Assembly (NCBI RefSeq): GCF_032583975.1
Contig: NZ_JAWHTF010000010.1
DNA from: Gilvirhabdus luticola
GTDB taxonomy: Bacteria > Bacteroidota > Bacteroidia > Flavobacteriales > Flavobacteriaceae
Reading direction: 5' to 3' (one strand)
DNA length: 64,000 nucleotides
Each line of letters starts with the position of its first letter. Position 1 is the stretch's first letter. This document shows positions 17,272-25,344 of this stretch, one piece after another. A program made the translations under genes and the position numbers. The notes beneath the pieces were generated by a model, which searched no databases, was not told the DNA's origin, and saw nothing but the letters and a program-made list of their open reading frames with translations.

Positions 17272-18337
17272 AGCCATTGTTGTACTTTTATTAGTACCAT
17301 CTTTTATTTTCAGTTTAACAAGTAATAACGTTAAACATGAAAAAGAAAAAACGATTAAAAAAGAGTATTCAGTAAATTCTGATGCAACACTCAAAGTAAA
17401 CAACAGTTATGGTAATATAGATGTTGTTACTTGGAATCAAAATACTATTGAAATTGAAGTTATCATTACAACAAATAGTAATAACGAAGAAAAAGCACAA
17501 AAAAAGCTTGATGATATTTCTGTAGAATTTGAAGCCTCTCCAAGTATGGTTTCTGCAAAAACTAAATTTAATAGCTCTAAATCCGGTTCGTGGTGGAATT
17601 GGGGCAAAAACGATAAGGTAAACGTAAAAGTGAATTACATTATAAAAATGCCAATAACAAATAATGTAAATCTCAATAACAATTATGGAAGCATCAATCT
17701 TGATAAATTAGAAGGTCAGGCTAACATAAACTGTGATTATGGTCAAGTAACCACAAAAGAATTAATGGCTGATAACAACAATATTTCTTTCGACTATACC
17801 AATAATAGCCATTTCGAATATATAAAAAGTGGAAAGATAAATGCCGATTATAGCAGTTATACAGTTGCTAAAACAAAGCAATTGGATATCATTGCAGACT
17901 ATACAAACTCACATATTGAAATAGCAGAAGACGTCAACTATAAATGCGATTATGGAAATATAAAAATTGACAAAGTAAATTCTGTTATTGGCAAAGGCGA
18001 TTATCTAACTGCAGTATTTGGAGATGTTCATAAAAATATCCAATTAAAAGCAGATTATGGATCTATTAAAATAAAGAATATTACAGCAAACGCTGGTAAT
18101 GTATCAATAGAGTCTGATTACACTGGCATTACCATTGGGTTTGATCCTAATTACAATTTTAATTTTAATCTTGATCTACAATATGCGTCATTAAGGAATA
18201 AAGGCGAAATTGAAATAATGAAACAAATTGAAAAAAGTAACACCAAGAATTATGCGGGTTACTACGGAAACAAAAATGCAAGCAACACAATTACAATCAA
18301 TTCAGATTACGGAAGCGTATCATTATCAAAAAATTAA
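17249..18337 (+). CDS. Exported DUF4097-type beta-strand repeat protein
   Basis: 362 residues with a signal peptide (1-22, ending FIFS). The mature part is a series of short beta strands with recurring Asn/Tyr-Gly turns (NNSYGNIDVVTWNQNTIEIEV, NNYGSINLDKLEGQANINCDYGQVTTKELM, ADYGSIKIKNI, NSDYGSVSLSKN), as in the putative adhesin domain DUF4097, which folds as a beta-helix-like sheet. The function is unknown. It overlaps the anti-sigma-like gene by 23 bp, so its expression is tied to the sigma cluster. Confidence 0.8.
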   Translation: MRTKLQFRAIVVLLLVPSFIFSLTSNNVKHEKEKTIKKEYSVNSDATLKVNNSYGNIDVVTWNQNTIEIEVIITTNSNNEEKAQKKLDDISVEFEASPSMVSAKTKFNSSKSGSWWNWGKNDKVNVKVNYIIKMPITNNVNLNNNYGSINLDKLEGQANINCDYGQVTTKELMADNNNISFDYTNNSHFEYIKSGKINADYSSYTVAKTKQLDIIADYTNSHIEIAEDVNYKCDYGNIKIDKVNSVIGKGDYLTAVFGDVHKNIQLKADYGSIKIKNITANAGNVSIESDYTGITIGFDPNYNFNFNLDLQYASLRNKGEIEIMKQIEKSNTKNYAGYYGNKNASNTITINSDYGSVSLSKN

Positions 18338-18353
18338 TCAAAAAACAACAGAC

Positions 18354-19091
18354 ATGAAAAAATTAATCAAAATACAACATGCAATTTTCACATTAATTCT
18401 TCTATTTACTTTATCAGTAAGCGCGCAATCCAATAAAACTATAAAAGGAAATGGTAAGATTTCTTCTAAAACCATAAAAACAGGTGATTATGATGGCATA
18501 GCCTGTGCTGGTTCCATGGATTATATACTTGTAAATGGTACTGAAGGAAATATTACTGTTGAAGGTGAAGAAAATTTACTAGATTATATTGTTGCAGAAG
18601 TAAAAGACAATACCCTTAAAGTTAAAGTAAAGAAGAATTTCAACTTAAAACCTAGTAAAAATAAAACAATTAAAATCACTATTCCTTTTAAAGATATAAG
18701 CAGTGTAGCACTTGCTGGTTCTGGAGACTTATGGAATGAAGATAATATAAGTACAAATCATTTGGAAGTTGCACTTGCTGGTTCCGGAGATTTAACTTTA
18801 GACATTGAAACCTCTGAAGTTGAGGGAAAAATAGCTGGTTCTGGAGATCTAACCTTGAAAGGAAGCACTAATAATCTCATCGCTAAAGTGGCTGGTTCAG
18901 GTGATTTTCACGGATTTCATTTACAAGCCAATAACACAGATGTTGCAGTTGCTGGCTCTGGAGATGCAGAAGTCGTAAGTAATCAGTCAATAAAAGCAAG
19001 AGTAGCAGGCTCTGGTGATATAGCATATAAAGGCAATCCAGAAAAAGAAGATAATAAAGTGTCTGGCTCTGGAGACATTAGTAAATCATAA
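18354..19091 (+). CDS. Exported GIN-domain (DUF2807) protein
   Basis: 245 residues from the ATG at 18354, which opens a clean signal peptide (MKKLIKIQHAIFTLILLFTL, ending SVSAQ). A longer in-frame start at 18228 would overlap the previous gene by 110 bp and hide the signal peptide, so I rejected it. The mature protein is a putative auto-transporter-like head GIN domain: seven copies of AGSGD or SGSGD spaced about 18-25 residues (VALAGSGDLW, KIAGSGDLTLKG, ARVAGSGDIAYKG) marking turns of a parallel beta-helix. It lies 16 bp after the DUF4097 gene and ends the cluster. Function unknown. Confidence 0.85.
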   Translation: MKKLIKIQHAIFTLILLFTLSVSAQSNKTIKGNGKISSKTIKTGDYDGIACAGSMDYILVNGTEGNITVEGEENLLDYIVAEVKDNTLKVKVKKNFNLKPSKNKTIKITIPFKDISSVALAGSGDLWNEDNISTNHLEVALAGSGDLTLDIETSEVEGKIAGSGDLTLKGSTNNLIAKVAGSGDFHGFHLQANNTDVAVAGSGDAEVVSNQSIKARVAGSGDIAYKGNPEKEDNKVSGSGDISKS

Positions 19092-19113
19092 TATGCAAGA
19101 TGTTAATATAAAG

Positions 19114-19138
19114 AAGCCACTAAATAGTGGCTTTTTTT
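19114..19138 (+). terminator. Terminator of the sigma-factor cluster
   Basis: Stem AAGCCACT/AGTGGCTT (19114-19121 with 19126-19133), a 4-base loop and a T7 run. The T-run overlaps the stop codon of the convergent transporter gene (19137-19139), so the two transcription units share their ends. Confidence 0.87.
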
Positions 19139-20453
19139 ATTTCACGTATTTAGTTTTAGTAATTGTGCTTAATACAATAAATGCGATAACAAAGAAAATG
19201 CCTAAACTTAAAACAGACCATTGCATAGAACCATTAAAAAATGAAGTGAGCAAGCCAAAAACAATCATACCAAATACTATTGCAATTTTTTCTGTTACAT
19301 CATAAAAACTAAAATAGGTTGCATGGTCTTCTGTATCTGGAAGCAATTTAGAATATGTTGAACGAGAAATAGATTGAATTGCTCCCAATACGAGTCCTAA
19401 TAATCCACCAAGTGAATAAAAATAAAGATCAACATTTTCTTGAGACTTATCTATTAAAAACGCTGTAATACAAACTATTGCCCAAATAGCAATGGTTACT
19501 TTTAAGGTTTTTATATTACCTATTCTATTTGATAGTCTAGAAAACAAAAAAGCTCCAACTACTGCGACTAACTGAACAACTAAAATGGTAATAATTAAAT
19601 TTAAAGTTGGTAAGCCAAGCTCATCGCTACCAAAAATTCCCGCCATATAGATAATGGTTTGTGCGCCTACACTATAAAAGAAGAATGAAATCAAAAACGT
19701 TTTCAATTGAGGATAATTAACCAACTCTTTTGATACAATTTTAAGTTCTCTAAAACCTTTCCATATATAATCTTTTTCTGGTTTGCGATTATAAATATTA
19801 TTAGGTAATCTTTTATATGTGATTTGCGCAAAACCTAACCACCAAACACCAACTAACACAAACGTTATCCTTGAACCAAATGCTTTATCATATAATCCAA
19901 AAACTTCAGTTTCTATTAAAATCATACTTAAAATCAATAACAAGACAGAACCCAAATAGCCATAAATAAAGCCTTTTGCACTTACATTATCTTGTTGTTC
20001 AGGATATGCTACTTCTGGCAAATAGGCATTATAAAAAACAATACTTCCCCAAAAACCTATACCTGCAGTTATTGTAAATACAATTCCAACCCATAATGTA
20101 TCTGCATCTTTAAAAAAATATAATCCCATAACTGACAACGAACCTAGTAAACAAAAGAATTTTAAAAACTTAAGCTTATTGCCTGTATAATCAGCGATGC
20201 CTGATAGAATTGGCGAAATAAACGCCACTATTAGCATATAAAATCCTATCGTATAATTTAATAAAGTTGTAGAATGCCAATGGGTTCCTAGAAAATCTAT
20301 TTTACCTTCAACATTTTCAAGCAATTTGGTCATTCCGCTATAGTAAATTGGAAAAATAGCAGTACTAATCACTAATGAGTATACCGAATTTGCCCAATCG
20401 TAAAATGCCCAGGCATTGATTAATTTCTTACTTCCCTTTTCTAATTTACCCAT
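19137..20453 (-). CDS. UMF1/Atg22-like major facilitator transporter (copy 1)
   Basis: 438 residues, about 12 transmembrane helices. It opens with KGSKKLINAWAFYDWANSVYSLVISTAIFPIYY, the signature of the UMF1 family of MFS proteins, related to the vacuolar Atg22 amino-acid effluxers. Family motifs ISPILSGIADYTGNK and ALSRSTYSKLLPDTED-like LGAIQSISRSTYSKLLP are present. The substrate is unknown. It is 6 bp downstream of a paralogue of nearly the same length and motif order, so a tandem duplication is likely. Confidence 0.87.
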   Translation of the reverse strand: MGKLEKGSKKLINAWAFYDWANSVYSLVISTAIFPIYYSGMTKLLENVEGKIDFLGTHWHSTTLLNYTIGFYMLIVAFISPILSGIADYTGNKLKFLKFFCLLGSLSVMGLYFFKDADTLWVGIVFTITAGIGFWGSIVFYNAYLPEVAYPEQQDNVSAKGFIYGYLGSVLLLILSMILIETEVFGLYDKAFGSRITFVLVGVWWLGFAQITYKRLPNNIYNRKPEKDYIWKGFRELKIVSKELVNYPQLKTFLISFFFYSVGAQTIIYMAGIFGSDELGLPTLNLIITILVVQLVAVVGAFLFSRLSNRIGNIKTLKVTIAIWAIVCITAFLIDKSQENVDLYFYSLGGLLGLVLGAIQSISRSTYSKLLPDTEDHATYFSFYDVTEKIAIVFGMIVFGLLTSFFNGSMQWSVLSLGIFFVIAFIVLSTITKTKYVK

Positions 20454-20459
20454 GATTGA

Positions 20460-21782
20460 TTAACTTTTAATTCTATTTTGAGGAACTTTAAATAATAGGA
20501 ATATGCCAAATAAAAAGAAAACAAATAAAAATAATATGGCATTTCTCATGGTTCCTGTAATCTGATCCACAACACCATATATAACCATACCTAAAACAAT
20601 TCCTATTTTTTCAGTTACATCATAAAAGCTAAAATATGAAGTAGTATCTTCTGTTTTGGGTAAAAACTTTGAATAAGTGGATCTAGATAATGCTTGTACG
20701 CCACCCATAACAAACCCAACGATACTTCCTACAATGTAAAAATGAAAAGGTGTTTCAATAAAAAAAGCATAAAAGCAAACAAACATCCATATAAAATTAA
20801 TAGCAATTAAAGTGACAATATTCCCAAACCTTTCAGAGGCTCTTGAGGTTACAAATGCTCCAATTATACCGACAATCTGTATCAATAAAATACTAATGAT
20901 TAAACCAATTGTTTTTTGGTTTTGATTAGCCCAATTAATTTCTTCTTCCCCAAAATACACAGCCATTAACATGATGGTCTGCACTGCCATGCTATAGACA
21001 AAAAAAGCATTTAAAAATCTTTTTAATTTAATGCTAGATTTAAGTTCGTTCCAAACACCATTTAATTCTTTATATCCGTTCAACAGTACAGAGTTTGTAA
21101 CTTTATGTCCTTGAGAAACGCCTTTTGGCAAATAATAAAATGTATATTGACTAAACAATAGCCACCATATTCCCACAGAAACAAATGAATATCTCATAGC
21201 TTTCATTGTTGCCACAGATTCTTCTCCTTGTATATTAAAAAAATTAGGGTAAATAATCATTGCTAAATTGATTAATAATAAAAGAACACTACCGGAATAC
21301 CCAATCGCAAATCCTTTAGCACTTATTTTATCCTGCTGCTCCGGAAAAGCAATATCAGGCAAATAAGAATTATAAAACACCAAACTTCCCCAATAGCCAA
21401 TAAGTCCAAAAAAATAAAACAACATACTTATGTATATATGCTCCAAACTGAACCAGTAAAGACCAATACAACCAAAACTACCCAAATAACAAAAAAATTT
21501 CATGAATGTTTTTTTATTTCCTATATAATCTGCAACACCTGATAATAAAGGAGACATAAATGCAATAACCAAAAAAGCAAAAGCCGTAACAAAGGAAATT
21601 AAAGCTGTGCTTTTCATTTCAAACCCAAATGCTTGAATTCTAGCTACAGAGCCCACAAAAAGTGATGCATAAAAAAGTGGGAAGATAGTAGAAGCAATTG
21701 TAAGCGTATAAGCCGAATTTGCCCAATCAAAAAATGCCCAAGCATTAAGCAGTTTTTTGCTTCCTTTATCTAATTTTTGCAT
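20460..21782 (-). CDS. UMF1/Atg22-like major facilitator transporter (copy 2)
   Basis: 440 residues, about 12 transmembrane helices. It shares with its downstream neighbour the opening DKGSKKLLNAWAFFDWANSAYTLTI, the loop MSPLLSGVADYIGNKKTFMKFF, LVFYNSYLPDIAFPEQQDKISAKGFA and VQALSRSTYSKFLPKTEDTTSYFSFYDVTEKIGIV. The start codon follows directly after the T8 tract of a hairpin, so either the transcript starts inside that structure or it comes by read-through. The substrate is unknown; two related but diverged copies may form a heterodimer or have different specificities. Confidence 0.87.
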   Translation of the reverse strand: MQKLDKGSKKLLNAWAFFDWANSAYTLTIASTIFPLFYASLFVGSVARIQAFGFEMKSTALISFVTAFAFLVIAFMSPLLSGVADYIGNKKTFMKFFCYLGSFGCIGLYWFSLEHIYISMLFYFFGLIGYWGSLVFYNSYLPDIAFPEQQDKISAKGFAIGYSGSVLLLLINLAMIIYPNFFNIQGEESVATMKAMRYSFVSVGIWWLLFSQYTFYYLPKGVSQGHKVTNSVLLNGYKELNGVWNELKSSIKLKRFLNAFFVYSMAVQTIMLMAVYFGEEEINWANQNQKTIGLIISILLIQIVGIIGAFVTSRASERFGNIVTLIAINFIWMFVCFYAFFIETPFHFYIVGSIVGFVMGGVQALSRSTYSKFLPKTEDTTSYFSFYDVTEKIGIVLGMVIYGVVDQITGTMRNAILFLFVFFLFGIFLLFKVPQNRIKS

Positions 21783-21810
21783 AAAAAAAAGCTACTCGTT
21801 AATGAGTAGC
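21783..21810 (-). terminator. Hairpin with U-tract between M48 gene and transporter
   Basis: On the minus strand: GCTACTC stem, 6-base loop, GAGTAGC stem, then T8, then immediately the ATG of the transporter at 21782. It starts 28 bp after the M48 protease stop. It looks like a normal rho-independent terminator of the M48 gene, but its last U touches the next AUG. Confidence 0.8.
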
Positions 21811-21837
21811 TTCTAAAGTAATCATTTATTTTTAAAT

Positions 21838-22668
21838 CTAATATTTACCTAATGGCCTAAATGAGGTAATCCCAAATTTTGCAGCTTCTTCTTTAGCTTT
21901 TGGAGTTAATTTAGTAAGATTTGCTATTCTAGATTCATTTGCAGGATGGGTACTTAAAATTTCTGGTGGTGCTTGTCCTCCACTGTTTGCATTCATACGC
22001 TTCCAAAGTTCAGCGGCTTCGTCAGGATTATAACCAGCTATTGCCATTAAATATAATCCAATTTCATCTGCTTCGCTTTCATGACTTCTACTAAATGGTA
22101 GCATACCTCCAACCGAAGTTCCAATACCATAGGCTTGGTTGTATAGCTCAAGGTTTTCATCATTTTGTAAAGCAACATTTAATCCAATAGCTCCGGCTTG
22201 TTGTAAAAGGCCTGCACTCATCCTCTGTTGTCCATGATTTGCTAAAGCATGGGCAACTTCATGACCCATTATGACTGCAACTCCTGTTTCACTTTCTGCA
22301 ATGGGCAAAATTCCTGTATAAAATGCAATTTTTCCACCTGGCATACACCAAGCATTGACTGTTTCAGATTCTATTAAATTATATTCCCAAGCATAGTCTT
22401 TTAAATAGCCTTGAAATCCATTTGCATCTAAATAACGTTCAGCGGCAACTGCAATTCTTTGTCCTACACGCGTAATCATTTCTGCTTTAGAAGTTCCCTT
22501 AACTACTTTACTTTCTGATAAAACCTGATTATATTGTTGAAAAGATGAAGGAAACAACTGATCATTAGATACCAATGCCATCGTTTGTTTACCCGTAAAA
22601 GGATTTGTAGCACAGGATAAAATAAGTAAAAGCACTCCAATTAAAGATATCTGTTTTTTAAATTTCAT
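21838..22668 (-). CDS. M48 family metalloprotease, lipoprotein
   Basis: 276 residues. A lipoprotein signal ends LILSC (Cys18), so the enzyme is probably anchored in the outer membrane facing the periplasm. The HExxH zinc motif is in VIMGHEVAHALANHG and the third ligand Glu in SRSHESEADEIGLYLM; MPGGKIAFYTGI precedes them as usual. It resembles the catalytic half of BepA/LoiP-type periplasmic proteases involved in outer-membrane protein quality control; no C-terminal TPR domain is present. It is monocistronic and followed by a hairpin. Confidence 0.93.
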   Translation of the reverse strand: MKFKKQISLIGVLLLILSCATNPFTGKQTMALVSNDQLFPSSFQQYNQVLSESKVVKGTSKAEMITRVGQRIAVAAERYLDANGFQGYLKDYAWEYNLIESETVNAWCMPGGKIAFYTGILPIAESETGVAVIMGHEVAHALANHGQQRMSAGLLQQAGAIGLNVALQNDENLELYNQAYGIGTSVGGMLPFSRSHESEADEIGLYLMAIAGYNPDEAAELWKRMNANSGGQAPPEILSTHPANESRIANLTKLTPKAKEEAAKFGITSFRPLGKY

Positions 22669-22728
22669 TGTTCATTGCATAAAATGTTAATAGTTATAAA
22701 TTTACAAAAATCATTCCATTATTAATTT

Positions 22729-22785
22729 CATAATTCATTCTAAGATTTACATAATTCATTCTAAGATTTACATAATTCATTCTAA
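22729..22785. repeat. 21-bp direct repeat array, 2.7 copies
   Basis: The unit starts CATAATTCATTCTAAG at 22729, 22750 and 22771. The first two copies are identical over 21 bp; the third matches for 15 bp and then diverges. The array lies between the end of the GH31 gene and the start of the M48 gene, about 60 bp upstream of the M48 start codon, so it could affect that promoter or simply be slippage-prone spacer. Confidence 0.85.
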
Positions 22786-22798
22786 AATGATAAAACAA

Positions 22799-25207
22799 TT
22801 ATTTTGTGCCTATAATGTGTAGTTCAGTAAAATTTTTATCAACTATCATACTATTATCACCATTCATTTTAACTTCTGATAACGGAATTAGAACATTATC
22901 TATTTCAATTTTCGTTACTTTAAATGGTAAGCCATGTAGTTTTACTAAAAAGGTTTCATAGGCAGCAGTATATTTCCCTTCTTTATGTTGTTGAATTATT
23001 AGTTGCTTTGGCTTACCCGTAAGTTTAAAAGTTCTTAAGCTATACCTTCCTTTTATATAATCATAACCATCATGAGCATCATCATAAAACATAGAGTTTT
23101 CTTTACCTTCTTTATAATAAACATCTAATGTTACTCGTTCAATTTCTTTTTCATCAACATACTGCTGTACTGGATATTTAGGAATAATAGCTCCTTCTTT
23201 AACAAATACTGGGATACTATCAATATCGGCATCTACCCACATTTCTTTACCTCCTTTTACAATTTTATCTGTCCAAAAATTAAACCATTTTCCTCTTGGT
23301 ACAAACATGCGTCTTCCTTTAGCGTTTGGTTCTATAATTGGGCATACTAATATTTTATCTCCATAAATAAATTCATCTGTTCTGTAATGTGTATGCACAT
23401 CATCCTGATCAAACAATACCAGAGACTTTAACATTGGAATACCTTCGTCCGCATATTGCCAAAAGGCAGTGTATAAATATGGTAGTAACTGGTAACGTAA
23501 TTCTATAAACTTTCTTACAATATTAGTAACGTCTTCATCAAAAGCCCATGGCTCCTGATTTCCATGATCTCCTGAAGAATGTACCCGACAAAATGGGTGA
23601 AATACACCAAGTTGAATCCATCTCGTAAACAATTCTCCATGCGGTTGCTCTGCAAAACCACCAATATCACTTCCGGCAAAAGAATATCCAGACATTGCTA
23701 ATCGTTGCGCTTGTATATTAGCAATCCACAAATGTTCCCAGGTTGCAACATTATCTCCAGTCCAAGTAGAGGTATATCGTTGAGTTCCAGAATAAGCCGA
23801 TCTTGTTATAACAAACGGTCTTTTAGGGTAAGCATATTTTTTCAAACCTTGGTATGTTGCTCTTGCCATTTGCATACCATAAATATTATGAGCTTTTCGA
23901 TGACTACAACGATTACCATCATAATCATGTCTTACATCATTTGGAAATGTTTTATTAGGAACCTCCATTACTGCCGGCTCGTTCATATCATTCCAAACTC
24001 CTTTAACACCTATTTCTTCAATTAGCTCTTTAAATAAACTAGACCACCAATCTCTAACTTCAGGATTTGTAAAATCTGGGAAATAACATTCTCCTGGCCA
24101 AACTTTCCCTTTCATATACGGTCCATCTGCACGCTTACAGAAATAATCTTTTTCAAGTGCTTCTTTAAAAACACTGTAATCTTTGTCAATTTTTATTCCA
24201 GGGTCAATAATAACCACAGTTTTAAAGCCATCTTCTTCCAATTCACTAACCATTCGTTTAGGATCTGGAAAATAGTCTTTATTCCAAGTAAAACACCTAA
24301 AACCATCCATATAATCTATATCCAGATAAATGGCATCACATGGTATCTTTAATTCTCTAAACTTTTGAGTAATTTCCTTTACCTTGCTTTCTGGATAATA
24401 GCTCCATTTGCATTGGTGAAACCCTAAAGCCCAAAGTGGCGGAAGCTGATGTGGTTTGCCTGTTAAATCCGTATAATTGGCAACAACATCACTCATTTGT
24501 GGGCCATAGATAAAATAATAATTCATCTCGCCTCCTTGTGCCCAAAAGCTTGTAACATTACGACGTTCTTGTGCAAAATCAAAATAAGTTCTAAAGGTGT
24601 TGTCAAAAAAGATTCCGTAGGCTTTATTATTATTTAATCCTGTATAAAATGGAATGCTTTTATAAATTGGATCTGTATTTTTTCCGTAGGCATAAGAGTC
24701 TGTAACCCAATTTTGGAATCTCTGACCTTTGAGGTTTAGCTTTACAGGTTTGTCTCCAAGTCCAAAATAACTCTCTCCATCATGCGAAGTTTTACTCATT
24801 TTAACAATATCTCCTCCAAATTCGTAGCTCTCTTCCCAATGAAATCCGATCTCATCTTCATTAATTAACGATAAATCTTTAGCATCAAATAATGAAATTC
24901 TCAAATTTTCTTTTGAAATTTCACAAATAAGTTTTGAAGTAATAACTTTATAAAGGTTTTTATCTTCTTCTATTTTTAAAAAATTATAACCTCTGCTTGC
25001 ATATTTAGTTATTGCATACGAAAAATCTTTTTCAAAATTTCCTGTTGTAGCATATCTAAATCGTAAAACGCTATCTCTTAATATGGTTAATTCTAATACG
25101 ACATTATTTTCGGTAGTGAAATATAATGTATCGACATCCTTTTTGTAATCAATTATTTTAGTAGGAAACAAATTTCCTTTTAATTCTAATTCTGTATTTA
25201 CTATCAT
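22799..25207 (-). CDS. GH31 family alpha-glucosidase
   Basis: 802 residues, no signal peptide, so cytoplasmic. N-terminal galactose-mutarotase-like beta-sandwich (YFGLGDKPVKLNLKGQRFQNWV), then the (beta/alpha)8 barrel with catalytic Asp near 406 in GVWNDMNEPAVM and the acid Asp near 484 in STWTGDNVATWEHL; GFHQCKWSYYPE and SGYSFAGSDIGGF are also typical. Likely substrate is an alpha-1,4-linked malto-oligosaccharide, fitting the glgE-maltokinase-glgB genes directly upstream. The 137-bp gap before it holds a LacI-type palindrome, so it may have its own maltose-type control rather than being only read-through from glgB. Confidence 0.93.
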   Translation of the reverse strand: MIVNTELELKGNLFPTKIIDYKKDVDTLYFTTENNVVLELTILRDSVLRFRYATTGNFEKDFSYAITKYASRGYNFLKIEEDKNLYKVITSKLICEISKENLRISLFDAKDLSLINEDEIGFHWEESYEFGGDIVKMSKTSHDGESYFGLGDKPVKLNLKGQRFQNWVTDSYAYGKNTDPIYKSIPFYTGLNNNKAYGIFFDNTFRTYFDFAQERRNVTSFWAQGGEMNYYFIYGPQMSDVVANYTDLTGKPHQLPPLWALGFHQCKWSYYPESKVKEITQKFRELKIPCDAIYLDIDYMDGFRCFTWNKDYFPDPKRMVSELEEDGFKTVVIIDPGIKIDKDYSVFKEALEKDYFCKRADGPYMKGKVWPGECYFPDFTNPEVRDWWSSLFKELIEEIGVKGVWNDMNEPAVMEVPNKTFPNDVRHDYDGNRCSHRKAHNIYGMQMARATYQGLKKYAYPKRPFVITRSAYSGTQRYTSTWTGDNVATWEHLWIANIQAQRLAMSGYSFAGSDIGGFAEQPHGELFTRWIQLGVFHPFCRVHSSGDHGNQEPWAFDEDVTNIVRKFIELRYQLLPYLYTAFWQYADEGIPMLKSLVLFDQDDVHTHYRTDEFIYGDKILVCPIIEPNAKGRRMFVPRGKWFNFWTDKIVKGGKEMWVDADIDSIPVFVKEGAIIPKYPVQQYVDEKEIERVTLDVYYKEGKENSMFYDDAHDGYDYIKGRYSLRTFKLTGKPKQLIIQQHKEGKYTAAYETFLVKLHGLPFKVTKIEIDNVLIPLSEVKMNGDNSMIVDKNFTELHIIGTK

Positions 25208-25280
25208 AAACTTCTAAATATGAACAACAAAAAAACGCATAAGTTTAGACATAAAAAACATTAGTTAATAAGAATTATTA

Positions 25281-25296
25281 ACGATAACGTTTTCGT
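25281..25296. promoter_or_regulatory. LacI/GalR-type operator upstream of GH31 gene
   Basis: ACGATAACGTTTTCGT: a near-palindrome with a central AACGTT and flanking CGA/TCG, the typical shape of LacI-GalR family operators. It lies 74 bp before the GH31 start. No LacI gene is in the window, so a trans-acting maltose-responsive repressor/activator is an inference. Confidence 0.5.
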
Positions 25297-25344
25297 ATCA
25301 AATTTTTACAAAAATGTCAAAAAAACACGCCTTTTAATACGGAA

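Noticed and set aside
18228..18353. Upstream extension of the GIN-domain gene
   Set aside because: Would overlap the previous gene by 110 bp and bury a perfect signal peptide.
22729..22785. Short direct repeats considered as CRISPR or iterons
   Set aside because: Only 2.7 copies in direct contact, no spacers, no replication or cas genes nearby.
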